DNA of 64,000 bases from Pontibacter flavimaris (GCF_001907195.1 NZ_LVWA01000010.1:248001-312000); one strand, 5' to 3'; shown: positions 1 to 9,568, numbered from the stretch's first letter. The notes: generated from the sequence alone by a model not told the origin. Translations and numbers: made by a program.

Positions 1-1351
1 GCCCGCTGCAATCCTGGTACTCCGGGTCTACTTCTATGTAAACGGTGCTGATGTTCTTCTTAAACCACTCGTTTACGGCTTTGCTGCGCCGCTCGGCCAG
101 GGCCGCGTTGGCAATTTTCTGGTAATCGTCTGTCAGGTTGGCCAGGTGCGGTTGCGTTTTTGATTTCAGGTACAGAATGCGCACGGCATCCTTGCCATCC
201 GGGGTGGTATAGGCCACCGGCCTGGAAATCTCGCCTACCTCCAGCGTATCGATCACAAAGAAAATGGCCGGGTCTACCTGGTCCATCGGGATGTAGGTAG
301 TGCCGGTGGCACGGCTCGTGAGCATGCCGCCGTTGTCCTTCGTGTTGGTGTCATCGGAGTGCTCCTTGGCTGCCTGGGCAAACGTGAGGCTGTCGCTCAT
401 GATCAGGTTGCGCACGCTGTCCAGCTCGGCGGAGGCGGCGGCAATGTCTACCGTGGCGGTGGCCGGCTTTATCAGGATGTGACGCGTGTTAAACTCCTGC
501 CCGCGGCGCTCAATCAGCTGAATCAGGTGGAAGCCGAACTGCGACTCGATCACGTTGGAGATGCCACCCGGCTCCAGGCGCAGGGCAGCCGCCTCGTACT
601 CGGGTACCAGCTCCTTCTTCTTGAAGAAACCAAGCACGCCGCCGTCCTGGGCAGAGCCCGGGTCCTGCGAGTACTGCTTGGCCAGCGTGGCGAAATCCTC
701 ACCCGCCACTATACGCTTGCGCAGCTCTTCCAGTTTCTGGCGCGCCTCCTGCTTCTGCTCGCGGCCGATCTCGGCAATGTTCACGATCTGGCCAATCTCA
801 ACCTCTGTAGAGAAGTAGGGCAGGCTGTCCTTCGGGATGTTGTTAAAATACTTTTTGATCTCCTTGGGGGTTACAGCCACTTTGCTGGTAATCTCCCGCT
901 GCATGCGCTCCATCAGCAACTGCTCGCGCACGGTTTTGCGCAGCTCGTCCTTGAGTTGGCGCAGGCTTTTGTTGTAGTACTGCTCCAGGCGCTCGGTGCC
1001 GCCCACCTGGCTGGCCAGGTAGTTGATCCTGTCGTCCAGTTCGCTGGCAACCATGCCATCCTCTACCGTGATGGAGTCGATTTCGGCGCGTGCCAGCAGC
1101 AGCTTGTCCTGCAGCAGCGAGGAAAATACCTGGCACTTCAGCTCCTCGCTGGGCTGTTGCTTGGATTGGGTCAGGTACTGCAGGTAGCCAAACTCGAGGT
1201 CTGAGCGGAGGATGACGTGGTTATCTACCTTGGCGATAATGCCATCCACCTGCACCTGCTGCGCAGGTACCTGGGCCTGGGCCGGGGCAGAGGATACGAT
1301 GAGGCAGAGTGCCGCAAAGGCCGACAGGGCGTACTGATGAATCTTTTTCAA
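1..1351 (-). CDS. surA: SurA-like periplasmic peptidyl-prolyl isomerase, C-terminus cut by window edge
   Basis: Periplasmic chaperone and rotamase that escorts outer-membrane proteins. Reading back from 1351, the frame stays open to the window edge (about 450 residues visible). It starts MKKIHQYALSAFAALCL with a signal peptide ending near AQAQ, then a SurA-type N-terminal helical region (about 30-180) and two PpiC rotamase modules containing GEDFATLAKQYSQDP and FGFHLIQLIERRG. The start is TTG at 1349-1351: an in-frame TAA lies just upstream and no ATG precedes the signal peptide. The gene lies downstream of a second rotamase gene on the same strand, as is common in Bacteroidota. The C-terminal end is outside the window. 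Confidence 0.88.
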   Translation of the reverse strand, partial: MKKIHQYALSAFAALCLIVSSAPAQAQVPAQQVQVDGIIAKVDNHVILRSDLEFGYLQYLTQSKQQPSEELKCQVFSSLLQDKLLLARAEIDSITVEDGMVASELDDRINYLASQVGGTERLEQYYNKSLRQLKDELRKTVREQLLMERMQREITSKVAVTPKEIKKYFNNIPKDSLPYFSTEVEIGQIVNIAEIGREQKQEARQKLEELRKRIVAGEDFATLAKQYSQDPGSAQDGGVLGFFKKKELVPEYEAAALRLEPGGISNVIESQFGFHLIQLIERRGQEFNTRHILIKPATATVDIAAASAELDSVRNLIMSDSLTFAQAAKEHSDDTNTKDNGGMLTSRATGTTYIPMDQVDPAIFFVIDTLEVGEISRPVAYTTPDGKDAVRILYLKSKTQPHLANLTDDYQKIANAALAERRSKAVNEWFKKNISTVYIEVDPEYQDCSG

Positions 1352-1454
1352 GGGATCTATCTTATTTTATACTTATGCTCGGAAATAACGCACAAGTTAC
1401 TTCTTTATTCTGAAATACGCGAAAAGCGGGGCAAATTAGGGAACGCGGGCGGGG

Positions 1455-3755
1455 CTACTTGCGCACCAGTTTCTCTACCTCGTCTTTCTTCACCTCCACC
1501 GGGTACTTGCTGCGCAGTTCCTGCACCCACTGCTCCTCCAGGTAGTTCTGGTAATCAGAGATAACCGGTCCGCGTACCTCGCTTAGCTCCTTGTAAGCCG
1601 GCTCCAGCACATCCTTTATGATGATGAGGTACTCGCGGCCGTTCTGCTGGGCCGTGTAGGTGCCAGGTTTCCACTCCACCGCGTCCAGGGCCTTGTTGTC
1701 GCCGCGCTGAAACTTCTTCTCGGCAATCTGCACGGCCAGCGGGTTGTCCTTGTTCAGGCTTTCGGCGAGTGCGGCCAACTCCGAAGTATAAAGCGCGAAG
1801 GAGACACGGCGGTTGCGGCGGCGGCCGCTCTCGGTATTGTCAGGGGCTGCCTGCTTGCTTTTGCCCAGGCTGTTGCTGGTGAGCTGCGTGGCTGGTACGC
1901 CCTGCTGCTGCAGGTATGCTTTGGCGGCGTCGGCACGGGCCTCCGCCACTTTGGCACTCTCGCGGGCGTCGGTGTGGCCGTTAATCTCCAGCGTCAGGGT
2001 TTCGTTCTGCTGCAGCAGCTCCGCCAGCTTATCCAGCTCTGCTTTGCCCGCTGTGGTAAGCTCGGCCTTGTTCTGCTCAAACGGCACATCGCTCAGCCTG
2101 GCAAACGATACCGGGTAACGGCGCTTGTCCAGTTGCTGCTGTGCCTGCTGCAGCAATTCCTTATTGGCCGCGCTGATCACGATGGCGTCGGCGCGCTCGC
2201 CCCATTTATACTTTTCGCGGTTCTGGTTAAAGAAGTTGCGCAGTCCAACGGTATCCTCAATGGCTCTGCTCCATACTTTCTCGTCCATCAGCTGGAACAG
2301 CAGGATGCCATCGTGGTACTCCTGTACCAGCATGCGGTAATCTGTATGCTTGTTCTCCAGGTTATTGCGCTCATACGCCAGCAGGCTCTGCTCGGCAAAG
2401 TTATCATAGAGCAGGCTCATGACGTGGGCGGCGCTGCCGTTGGTGCGCGGGCGCTGCTCGGCCAATACATAAGTATAAAAGTCAGCCACCGTGTAGTTTT
2501 TGCCCTGGATGGAGAAGAGCGTCTGCTTCAGCAGCTTGTCGCTTTCGTCATAGGCCCAGTTGCCCTGCAGCAGCTCGTCGGTGGCTTTGGCCAGCGCGGC
2601 GGCTTTGGCCTCGGTGTTCTCCGTAAAGTTGTTCTCCTGCCTGATGCGCTTCAGGAAAGCGGTTTTGTTCAGTTCGGATCGGGAGTCTTTGGCTATCTTG
2701 TTGCGCAGGTGCTGCTCCATTTCCTCGTAAGGCGGCAGGCCACGCTTTTCCACCATTTTAATGATGTGCCAGCCATAGGGCGTGTACACAGGTTTGGAGA
2801 CATCGCCGGGCTTCTGCAGGCCAAAGGCAGCCTCCTCAAACGCCGGAATCATACGGCCGGTGCCGAACCAGGGCAGTTCCCCGCCGTTTCCGGCCGTGTT
2901 GGCATCCTCTGAGAACTCGGTAGCCAGTTTTTCCCAGTTCTCGCCGCGCTGCACACGGCGATAGATGGCGTCCACGCGCTGCTTGGCTGCCAGCGAGTCG
3001 GCGGCAGGGGCGCCCGGCGCGGAGCGTACCATGATGTGGGCTACCTTCGCCTCGCCACGGGCCTCGCGCTTGTCGTTTACCTTTATCAGGTGATAGCCGA
3101 AGCGGGTGCGCACCGGCATGGATATCTCTCCCTCTGCGGTTTTGTAGGCGGCGTCCTCAAACGGGTATACCATCTGCAGGGCGGTAAAATAGCCTAGTTC
3201 GCCTTCGTTATCGGCGGCGGATGGGTCTTGTGAATGCTCTTTTGCCAGCTGGCCGAAATCCTCCCCATTCTGGGCGCGCTGGCGCAGCTCCATCGCGCGG
3301 TTGTAGGCCGCCAGCGTGTCTTCCGGCGCAGCATCGGGGGCCAGCGAGAGAAGTATGTGCGAGGCGCTCACCTCCTGCTTCATCCGCTCGTAAGCCTCTT
3401 TTACCAACTGGTCGGTCACGCTTTTCTCGGTCAGGTAGGGTTGTGCCAGCTGCTCTTTATAACCTTCCAGCTCGCGCTTAAACGCCATTGTAGTGTCCAG
3501 GCCGCGTTTTTCGGCCTCCATTACCTTCAGCTTGAAGTTGGTGTAGAGGTTGAGGTAGTCTGCCACGCTCTCGCGGGTGTAGGCATCGTCGTTGCCGCCG
3601 TTGTTCTTCTCGTACACATAGCGGAACTCGGAGGTGGAGATAGGCTGGGAGCCAAGCGTAGCGATGGCGGGTTCTTTGCTGTTGCTTTTATTGGAGGCGG
3701 TGCAGCCGGCAAGGGCCAGGGCGGCTACCGCAGCCAGTAGGTGGTTGCTGCGCAT
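1455..3755 (-). CDS. Lipoprotein PpiC-type rotamase with an inserted OmpA-like domain
   Basis: Predicted periplasmic peptidyl-prolyl isomerase of 766 residues. The ATG at 3755 gives MRSNHLLAAVAALALAGC, a lipoprotein signal with lipobox LAGC; a longer TTG-started reading to 3812 adds residues that do not look like a signal and is not preferred. Two PpiC modules are visible at about 130-220 (ASHILL to FGYHLIK) and 240-330 (VAHIMV to YGWHIIK). A full OmpA/MotB-type peptidoglycan-binding domain follows at about 555-655 (EINGHTDARES, ending GRRRNRRVSF), and then a rotamase-like C-terminal part. The mixture of rotamase and OmpA domains is seen directly; tethering folding activity to the cell wall is inference. 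It lies about 100 bases upstream of surA and is probably cotranscribed with it. Confidence 0.85.
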   Translation of the reverse strand: MRSNHLLAAVAALALAGCTASNKSNSKEPAIATLGSQPISTSEFRYVYEKNNGGNDDAYTRESVADYLNLYTNFKLKVMEAEKRGLDTTMAFKRELEGYKEQLAQPYLTEKSVTDQLVKEAYERMKQEVSASHILLSLAPDAAPEDTLAAYNRAMELRQRAQNGEDFGQLAKEHSQDPSAADNEGELGYFTALQMVYPFEDAAYKTAEGEISMPVRTRFGYHLIKVNDKREARGEAKVAHIMVRSAPGAPAADSLAAKQRVDAIYRRVQRGENWEKLATEFSEDANTAGNGGELPWFGTGRMIPAFEEAAFGLQKPGDVSKPVYTPYGWHIIKMVEKRGLPPYEEMEQHLRNKIAKDSRSELNKTAFLKRIRQENNFTENTEAKAAALAKATDELLQGNWAYDESDKLLKQTLFSIQGKNYTVADFYTYVLAEQRPRTNGSAAHVMSLLYDNFAEQSLLAYERNNLENKHTDYRMLVQEYHDGILLFQLMDEKVWSRAIEDTVGLRNFFNQNREKYKWGERADAIVISAANKELLQQAQQQLDKRRYPVSFARLSDVPFEQNKAELTTAGKAELDKLAELLQQNETLTLEINGHTDARESAKVAEARADAAKAYLQQQGVPATQLTSNSLGKSKQAAPDNTESGRRRNRRVSFALYTSELAALAESLNKDNPLAVQIAEKKFQRGDNKALDAVEWKPGTYTAQQNGREYLIIIKDVLEPAYKELSEVRGPVISDYQNYLEEQWVQELRSKYPVEVKKDEVEKLVRK

Positions 3756-3923
3756 AAGTTGCTCTAAAATCAGGATGTTCTTTGTCGTTGGCCCGGGGGC
3801 CGGAAGATGCAATTTTAGCTAAAATTTCTGACAGGTAAATCAAAAACTATAACCATAATACAATTGCACCGGTATTTGTTCCCGGATAACGGAAGGGGGC
3901 GCAGCCAAAGTATGTAAGTGGCT

Positions 3924-4334
3924 TTATTTGATTTTCTTATAAAGCAGGCAGGTGTTCTGCGTGCCATCTGTGATGAACTCCACCTTGTCCATGATACGGT
4001 TCACCAGCGCGATGCCCACGCCGCCTTTCTTGCCCATCTTGATGTGTTCCTGGATGTTGGGCTCCTTGTAGTTGTTCCGCTCAAAGGCCCGGCCCTGGTC
4101 GGCTATCTCGAACTTCACCTGGTCTTTAACAGTCTGCACTTTCAGGGTAAGGTACTTGTTGGGGTCCTCGTGGTTGGCGTGTATGATGAGGTTGGCGCAT
4201 ATCTCATCCACGGCCAGCACGATCTGGTTCATGAGGATATCCGTAAGCGCGAGTGCCTTCAGATACTCCGTCACGAAGTCCCGTATCAGCTTCAGGTTTT
4301 TTTTAGTACAACTTACCCGAATGGAGTTATTCAT
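3924..4334 (-). CDS. RsbW-like anti-sigma/serine kinase (HATPase_c_2)
   Basis: Small GHKL-fold ATPase of 136 residues, like the RsbW/SpoIIAB switch kinases that phosphorylate a STAS partner. The N-box is DEICANLIIHA, the G1 box includes DQGRAF, and the glycine-rich lid is GKKGGVGIALV. The chosen ATG at 4334 overlaps the stop of the upstream STAS gene by 8 bases (ATGAATAA), which indicates translational coupling; a TTG two codons earlier is less likely. It is the last gene of a three-gene module with the STAS protein and the PP2C phosphatase upstream. Bacteroidota have no classical SigB, so its output target is unknown. Confidence 0.85.
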   Translation of the reverse strand: MNNSIRVSCTKKNLKLIRDFVTEYLKALALTDILMNQIVLAVDEICANLIIHANHEDPNKYLTLKVQTVKDQVKFEIADQGRAFERNNYKEPNIQEHIKMGKKGGVGIALVNRIMDKVEFITDGTQNTCLLYKKIK

Positions 4335-4665
4335 TTGCAATGGTTCTGGCTTCCTCGTAATCGGATACGATGGTCATGAGCAGGTCCAGGCCAAGTATCT
4401 CGAACACGTTGCGTACTTTATCCTGCATGTTATAGAAGATGAGCTTGATCTGGGCGTCCTCGAACCGCTGCAGGTGCGAAATAAATACTCCGAGGCCCGC
4501 TGACGAAATATAGTTAAGATCCTGGCAATTCACCAGCACCTTGGCATATTTCATAATCTCCGGGTCCGATAACTCTTCATCCAGTATAACAGAGGAGCTT
4601 GCGTCCAATTCACCGTCCAGGGTCATGATGACGGTGTTGTCCTTAATTTCTTGTGTAATTTTCAT
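4327..4665 (-). CDS. STAS-domain anti-anti-sigma factor (RsbV/SpoIIAA-like)
   Basis: A 112-residue single STAS domain. The conserved loop NYISSAGLGVF holds the serine that is phosphorylated in RsbV/SpoIIAA proteins. In that scheme the kinase of 3924-4334 phosphorylates it and the phosphatase of 4685-6757 reverses this, so the unphosphorylated form releases the kinase's partner. It sits between both genes on the same strand, overlapping one by 8 bases and 19 bases from the other. The family assignment is strong; the cellular response controlled is not visible in this sequence. Confidence 0.9.
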   Translation of the reverse strand: MKITQEIKDNTVIMTLDGELDASSSVILDEELSDPEIMKYAKVLVNCQDLNYISSAGLGVFISHLQRFEDAQIKLIFYNMQDKVRNVFEILGLDLLMTIVSDYEEARTIANE

Positions 4666-4684
4666 CGGCCTACTTTACGGTTAT

Positions 4685-6757
4685 TCATTTGTTTTGTTGG
4701 ATTGGCCTGAACTTAATGACCAGTAGCGTCTGGTCGTCATACACGTTGTCAGGGCCTGTAAAATCGTTTACGTCGTTTATGATAGCGTACTTTATGTCGT
4801 CGGCTTCCAGGTGGTAGGTCTGCTTGAGCATGTACTGCAGCCTGTCCTCGCCGTACTCCTCGTTCTCGGGGCTGCGGGCCTCCACAATGCCATCGGTGTA
4901 GATCACCATCACGTCGCCCGGGTTATAGTCGTAGTACATCTCCCGGATGTGGGCGGCGTAGCGCTTGTCGTCGCGGATGATGCCCAAGCCCAGTCCATCC
5001 GTCTTGAAGTAGAACACGTCATCCATCATGGAGTTGTAGTAGAGCGTATGGCAGTGGCCCGCGCGGGCGAACATAAAGCCCTGCATACGGTAATCTATGA
5101 TATATAGCGAAGAAGTGATGAAAGAGGTTCGCTCCAGGCAGCGGCTAAGCGCGCTGTTGGCCTGCTTCATGAACTCGCTCGGGGCCATGTCCTGCTGCAT
5201 CAGCCCATGGAAGATGCCCTTCATCTGGGCCATGTGGAACGCGGCCGAGATGCCCTTGCCCGACACGTCTCCAATGATGATGGCGATGCGCGACTCGCTC
5301 AACTGCAGAAAGTCGTAGAAGTCACCGCCCACCTCCTTGGCCGCCACGGAGTGCGTGCTTATCTCAAACCAACTGTCGGCAGGGAATGTTTTGGGGTTCA
5401 GGCTTTCCTGCACCTGCGTGGCGATCTTCAGTTCCTCCTTGTAGCGTTCGTTCTGCAGCGACTCGTTTACCAGGCGCAGGTTCTCGATGGTGAGGGTGGT
5501 CTGGCTGGTGAAGGTGCGGAGCACGTTCACGGTCTCGTGGTCAAACCCGCCTTCCACATCCTTGAGCAAGTATAGTATCCCGGATAAATGCTTGGAGGAC
5601 TTGATGGGAAGTATGGCCATCGACTTCCAGGGCATGGCCAGCTCCCGGAAGCCCGGGTTGCGCCCCAGGTTGTTGTTGATGTAATCCATGTTATGGATGT
5701 TGTAGGCCTGCAGCATGTGCCTTATACTTTTGATCTGGCCCTCGTTGATGTTGAGCACGTGGGTTACCTGCGGCTCGCTGTTGCGGATAATGTCGAACCA
5801 GGCGGCGCTGGCGTCGGAGGCCTTGATGGTGCTCTCCACCAGCATGTCGTATACCTGCGCCTCGCTTTGCCCTTGCTGTATGGACAGGCTCAGGCGCTGG
5901 AAGTTGAGCAGGTCCTCGCTCTTCTGCTCGAACACGCTGGAGGTGGGCAGACTGAACAGGGACACGAGGAAAGCAGCCAGGGAATACGCGCCCACAAACA
6001 GCATGGCCAGCAGCAGAAAACCCACCTCGGTGAAGTCGATCACCAGACTCTCGTTGGCGGACATGTTAAAGAAGAACCGCAAAAATATGTAGCAGCTGAG
6101 CAGAATGGCACCCAGCAGCACCAGGGAGCGGCTCTTATTGTTGAAGGTGAGGTACGCCACCCACTTCAGGTTGGTGCACAGGAAAAGGATGTAGAAGCTC
6201 ATCAGGGCCAGCAGCGGCAGGAACACGTAGCTGGTATAGTCGAAGTTGAAGAGGGTGAGCAGCAGCGTGGCGCCCAGCAAAAGCTCAAACCAGTCCCAGG
6301 CGATCTGCAGGAACTTGTTTTTGTGGTAGAGCAGCAGCTGTCGCCAGATGTAAAAGGCCTTGGAAAGGAACAGAACCAGCAAGCCGAAGTTGATCTGGTA
6401 GACCACGTGCAGCAGCAGCGTGTACTCCACCTCGGCGTAATTGATGTATACCCTGTAGACCAGGTACAGGGCCACGCTCAGGTAAGCCGCCACCCCCGCC
6501 TTGGAGAACAGGTTCCAGAGGTAGCCTATAAAGTCGATGCCCTTGAGCATGTCGGTGTGCAGCCGCTGAAACAGGAATACCGAGACGATGAATACGACAA
6601 TGAGCAGGTTGCTCAGGAAAGGGAACACAATACCTGGCGCACTGGCTCCTGCCAGTTTGCTTTCGGCTGTCAGCAGCACATAAACCAGCAGCAGGAGCCA
6701 GCTTATGACCGCGGAAGATGCCAGTAAGGTTTTTGCGTTGTTTTTATATAATTGCAT
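4685..6757 (-). CDS. Membrane SpoIIE/RsbU-type PP2C phosphatase with GAF-like sensor
   Basis: Predicted 690-residue membrane phosphatase that dephosphorylates the adjacent STAS protein. The N-terminal half has about eight hydrophobic segments (first MQLYKNNAKT then a long hydrophobic stretch). A GAF-like region follows, then a coiled linker and a C-terminal SpoIIE domain with VGGDFYDF, GDVSGKGISAAF, YTDGIVEARS and DDQTLLVI, the metal-binding motifs of PP2C phosphatases. I prefer the ATG at 6757; a reading extended to a TTG at 6856 adds a Ser/Thr/Lys-rich piece with no family resemblance. First gene of the partner-switching operon. The signal sensed by the membrane and GAF parts is unknown. 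Confidence 0.88.
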   Translation of the reverse strand: MQLYKNNAKTLLASSAVISWLLLLVYVLLTAESKLAGASAPGIVFPFLSNLLIVVFIVSVFLFQRLHTDMLKGIDFIGYLWNLFSKAGVAAYLSVALYLVYRVYINYAEVEYTLLLHVVYQINFGLLVLFLSKAFYIWRQLLLYHKNKFLQIAWDWFELLLGATLLLTLFNFDYTSYVFLPLLALMSFYILFLCTNLKWVAYLTFNNKSRSLVLLGAILLSCYIFLRFFFNMSANESLVIDFTEVGFLLLAMLFVGAYSLAAFLVSLFSLPTSSVFEQKSEDLLNFQRLSLSIQQGQSEAQVYDMLVESTIKASDASAAWFDIIRNSEPQVTHVLNINEGQIKSIRHMLQAYNIHNMDYINNNLGRNPGFRELAMPWKSMAILPIKSSKHLSGILYLLKDVEGGFDHETVNVLRTFTSQTTLTIENLRLVNESLQNERYKEELKIATQVQESLNPKTFPADSWFEISTHSVAAKEVGGDFYDFLQLSESRIAIIIGDVSGKGISAAFHMAQMKGIFHGLMQQDMAPSEFMKQANSALSRCLERTSFITSSLYIIDYRMQGFMFARAGHCHTLYYNSMMDDVFYFKTDGLGLGIIRDDKRYAAHIREMYYDYNPGDVMVIYTDGIVEARSPENEEYGEDRLQYMLKQTYHLEADDIKYAIINDVNDFTGPDNVYDDQTLLVIKFRPIQQNK

Positions 6758-6969
6758 AAAACGGAAATCCGTTTTTGAGTTGGAAGCGACTGAAAATGAT
6801 GCTCCCCGGCCTGTTTTTGTAGTGTAAGGTAAGAAAAAATTCCGCTTCTCGGCCAAGGTGTCGTGTCCTGTTAAAGAAAATCAACTTGCATAACGTAATT
6901 CGCGTTGCCTAGGTTAGCTTTACCGCCCGGGCTGGGGCCATAAATATAGATTTTTATGCATATGTATAA

Positions 6970-7005
6970 AAAAGAATAGCAGCCAGCGCTCCGGCGCTGG
7001 CTGCT
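6970..7005 (-). terminator. Rho-independent terminator of guaB
   Basis: A perfect 12-base inverted repeat (AGCAGCCAGCGC, 4-base loop, GCGCTGGCTGCT) lies about 50 bases past the guaB stop. On the minus strand it is followed by a T-rich stretch. Confidence 0.8.
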
Positions 7006-7055
7006 AAGTGGTTTACAGCCACCAATTTACGGGTGGCTCTTGCAAAGTTTATACT

Positions 7056-8525
7056 TTAGCGGCTATAGTTCGGGGCCTCACGCATGATTTGCACATCGTG
7101 CGGATGGCTCTCGCGCAGACCGGCACCGGTAATCTTTACCATTTTGGCGTCCTGCAGGTCCTCGATGGTTGGCGTGCCGCAGTAGCCCATGCCAGCCCTG
7201 ATGCCGCCCACCAACTGGTAGATCACCTCGTTCACCAGCCCTTTATAGGCTACACGGCCCACGATACCCTCCGGCACCAGCTTCTTGGAATCCTTCTCGT
7301 TGCCCTGGAAGTAACGGTCCTTGGAGCCTTCCTCCATCGCCTCCACCGAGCCCATGCCACGGTAAGTTTTATACTTGCGTCCTTCGTAGATGATCATCTC
7401 GCCAGGTGCTTCCTCGGTGCCTGCCAGCAACGAGCCGATCATGGCCGTGTGGGCTCCGCCGGCCAGCGCTTTCACAATATCACCGGAAAACTTAATGCCA
7501 CCGTCGGCGATCACCGGCACGCCCGTGCCCTCCAGGCCTCTTACGGCTTCCATCACGGCAGACAACTGCGGCATGCCAATGCCGGCGATAACGCGGGTGG
7601 TACAGATACTGCCCGGCCCCACGCCCACCTTCACGGCGTCGGCGCCTGCGTCGGCCAGGGCTTTGGCGCCATCAGCGGTGGCAATGTTGCCGGCAATCAG
7701 GTCCACGTTCGGGAATTCGGTTTTAATGCGTCGTACCGCCTCCAGCACGCCTCTGGAGTGGCCGTGTGCGGTGTCCACGCTGATCACGTCCACGCCAGCG
7801 TCTACCAGCGCCTTCACGCGGTCCAGCACATCGGGGGTTACCCCCACGGCGGCGCCCACGCGCAGGCGGCCATACTCGTCTTTGCAGGCAAAGGGGCGGT
7901 CTTTTTTCTTCAGGATGTCTTTGTAGGTGATCAGGCCGGCCAGTTTACCGTTATCGTCCACCACGGGCAGTTTCTCGATCTTAAACTCCTGCAGGATATC
8001 CTCGGCCTTGGCCAGGTCGGTGCCTATCTTAGCTGTGATCAGGTTGTCGCTCGTCATGACGCCAGATACCGGCCGGGTCAGGTCTTTCTGGAAGCGCAGG
8101 TCGCGGTTGGTGATGATGCCCGTCAGCTTGCCCTCATCGTTCACGATCGGGATACCGCCGATCTTATTCTCGGTCATGATCTGCACGGCGTCGCCCAAAG
8201 TGGCCTTCTCGTTTAGGGTGATCGGGTCCAGGATCATGCCGCTCTCGGAGCGCTTTACCCGGCGCACCTGCTCGGCCTGCTTCCTGATCGACATGTTTTT
8301 ATGGATAATGCCTATACCGCCTTCCTGCGCCATCGCAATCGCCAGCTCGGACTCGGTAACCGTATCCATGGCGGCCGAAACAAGAGGAATGTTGATGCGG
8401 ATGTTGCGCGTTAGCTGTGTGGAAGTATCAGTTTGGTGTGGGAGTACCTCGGAGTAAGCCGGGAGGAGAAGCACATCGTCGTAGGTGAGTGCCTCGAATA
8501 AAATCTTAGACTGATCAGAGCGCAT
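7056..8525 (-). CDS. guaB: Inosine-5'-monophosphate dehydrogenase
   Basis: Catalyses NAD-dependent oxidation of IMP to XMP, the first committed step of GMP synthesis, in the cytoplasm. The 489-residue length is normal. Visible features are the N-terminal [12 protein letters not shown] motif, a pair of CBS domains at about 95-215, the catalytic-cysteine loop [11 protein letters not shown], and the flap motif RGMGS. The gene stands alone, with a terminator downstream and a possible promoter upstream. It is nearly free of the AAGTATA motif that is common elsewhere in the window (one in the coding part). Confidence 0.97.
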   Translation of the reverse strand: MRSDQSKILFEALTYDDVLLLPAYSEVLPHQTDTSTQLTRNIRINIPLVSAAMDTVTESELAIAMAQEGGIGIIHKNMSIRKQAEQVRRVKRSESGMILDPITLNEKATLGDAVQIMTENKIGGIPIVNDEGKLTGIITNRDLRFQKDLTRPVSGVMTSDNLITAKIGTDLAKAEDILQEFKIEKLPVVDDNGKLAGLITYKDILKKKDRPFACKDEYGRLRVGAAVGVTPDVLDRVKALVDAGVDVISVDTAHGHSRGVLEAVRRIKTEFPNVDLIAGNIATADGAKALADAGADAVKVGVGPGSICTTRVIAGIGMPQLSAVMEAVRGLEGTGVPVIADGGIKFSGDIVKALAGGAHTAMIGSLLAGTEEAPGEMIIYEGRKYKTYRGMGSVEAMEEGSKDRYFQGNEKDSKKLVPEGIVGRVAYKGLVNEVIYQLVGGIRAGMGYCGTPTIEDLQDAKMVKITGAGLRESHPHDVQIMREAPNYSR

Positions 8526-9129
8526 GGCAAATAAATTAGGGGTTATTATTTGCCGCGTAAAGTTACAGAAAATTAAGGAGATATTTGTGCAAGTGCCCCG
8601 GTATTTTTTTGAAAGTGCCTGTTAGTAAGTATAGAAAAAGAAAGTATAGGTAAGTATAAATGGTGCTGGTTCCGCTCTGAAACAGGCTGGGGTATGTCTG
8701 CCATGCGCTTGGAAACAGGGATAACGGGCATCGTCCCAAGTATAAGCAAGTATAAAACTCGAGTTGCGATTTACTCATGCAGTGCAGGTGTAAACCCACC
8801 CCTAACTCCTCCAAGGAGGCAGGGCTGTTAAGTTCTCGTTTTTTGTCATCCTGAAAGGATCTTGTTGGCCAGGAGCAACGGCTTAACCTACCTGCCACCA
8901 AGATTCTTAACAGAATGACAGATGTTTTTAACAGCGGTGTAGCTAGAACTTAACGGCCCTACTCCAAGCAGGGGAATTACCTCCGCTTTTGCAAAATGCC
9001 CCTCCTTGGAGGGGCAGGGGTGGGTAAATCGCAACCTGGGTTATAAAGTATAAAACTCCAGTTGCTAATCGATACTTAGGCTGTAAAGTATAAAGTATAA
9101 CAAGTATAAAGTATAGCTGCCCGTGTAGA
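8526..9129. repeat. Gene-free region with a family A modular intergenic repeat (8756-9042)
   Basis: No credible gene. The element is bounded by inverted ends, AACTCGAGTTGCGATTTA on the left and TAAATCGCAACCTGGGTT on the right. Inside are a CCTCCAAGGAGG/CCTCCTTGGAGG-type inverted module and a central block with GTCATCCTG and TTCTTAACAGAATGACAG. A second copy, in reverse orientation, lies at 58509-58822. Eight or more AAGTATA motifs flank it, including four in a row at about 9064-9115. Confidence 0.75.
8548..8590 (-). promoter_or_regulatory. Possible guaB promoter
   Basis: Reading the minus strand, TTG is followed 24 bases later by TAACTTTA, close to the Bacteroidota -7 consensus TAnnTTTG, a few tens of bases upstream of the guaB start. 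The spacing is slightly long and the last base of the -7 box does not match. Confidence 0.35.
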
Positions 9130-9447
9130 TCAGTACGTCGGCATCGTGGGGTCTACCTGCGTGGCCCAGGCGTGGATGCCGCCCTTCAGGTTGAGCAGGT
9201 TGTCGAAGCCCAGGCGCTGGGAGAGGTAGTTGATGGCCTGGGCGCTGCGGAAGCCGTGGTGGCAGATCACCACCACCGGGATGTCGCGGCGGATGCGGGC
9301 CGACTGCCTGGGGAGCTCGCCCAGCGGGATCAGCTCGCCGCCCAGGTTGCAGATCTCGAACTCCTCGGGCTCGCGCACATCCAGCAGCTGCACGTTGCTG
9401 CTGTGGGCCAGCCTACCTTTCAACTCCTGTGCGGTAATCTCGTTCAT
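9130..9447 (-). CDS. Single-domain rhodanese-like protein
   Basis: A 105-residue sulfurtransferase-fold protein, probably cytoplasmic. The active-site loop is CHHGFRS with the catalytic cysteine after VVVI, and the domain also has the LLDVREPEEFEI motif. The start is the ATG at 9447, preceded on the minus strand by AGGAA; a longer TTG start at 9468 is not needed. It is divergent from pnuC. Such stand-alone rhodaneses carry sulfane sulfur, but the acceptor cannot be named here. Confidence 0.9.
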   Translation of the reverse strand: MNEITAQELKGRLAHSSNVQLLDVREPEEFEICNLGGELIPLGELPRQSARIRRDIPVVVICHHGFRSAQAINYLSQRLGFDNLLNLKGGIHAWATQVDPTMPTY

Positions 9448-9568
9448 CGTTCCTTCCCGGTAAAGCAAGTATAGTTAGTAGCGGCACAGCCAGCGGGAGG
9501 TTGCACCGGAATCCAAAATTAAGCAAGCTTTTGTTTACAAGTGCCCCTTTGGGGTGTAAATTGCGGCA

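Noticed and set aside
359..1204. Long plus-strand open frame of 281 codons
   Set aside because: It is antisense to the clear surA coding frame and its residues show no family pattern.
5588..6727. Plus-strand open frame of 379 codons
   Set aside because: Antisense to the RsbU-like gene; Gln/His/Val-rich composition typical of a shadow frame in GC-rich DNA.
7008..8216. Plus-strand open frame of 402 codons
   Set aside because: Antisense to guaB, whose motifs are complete.
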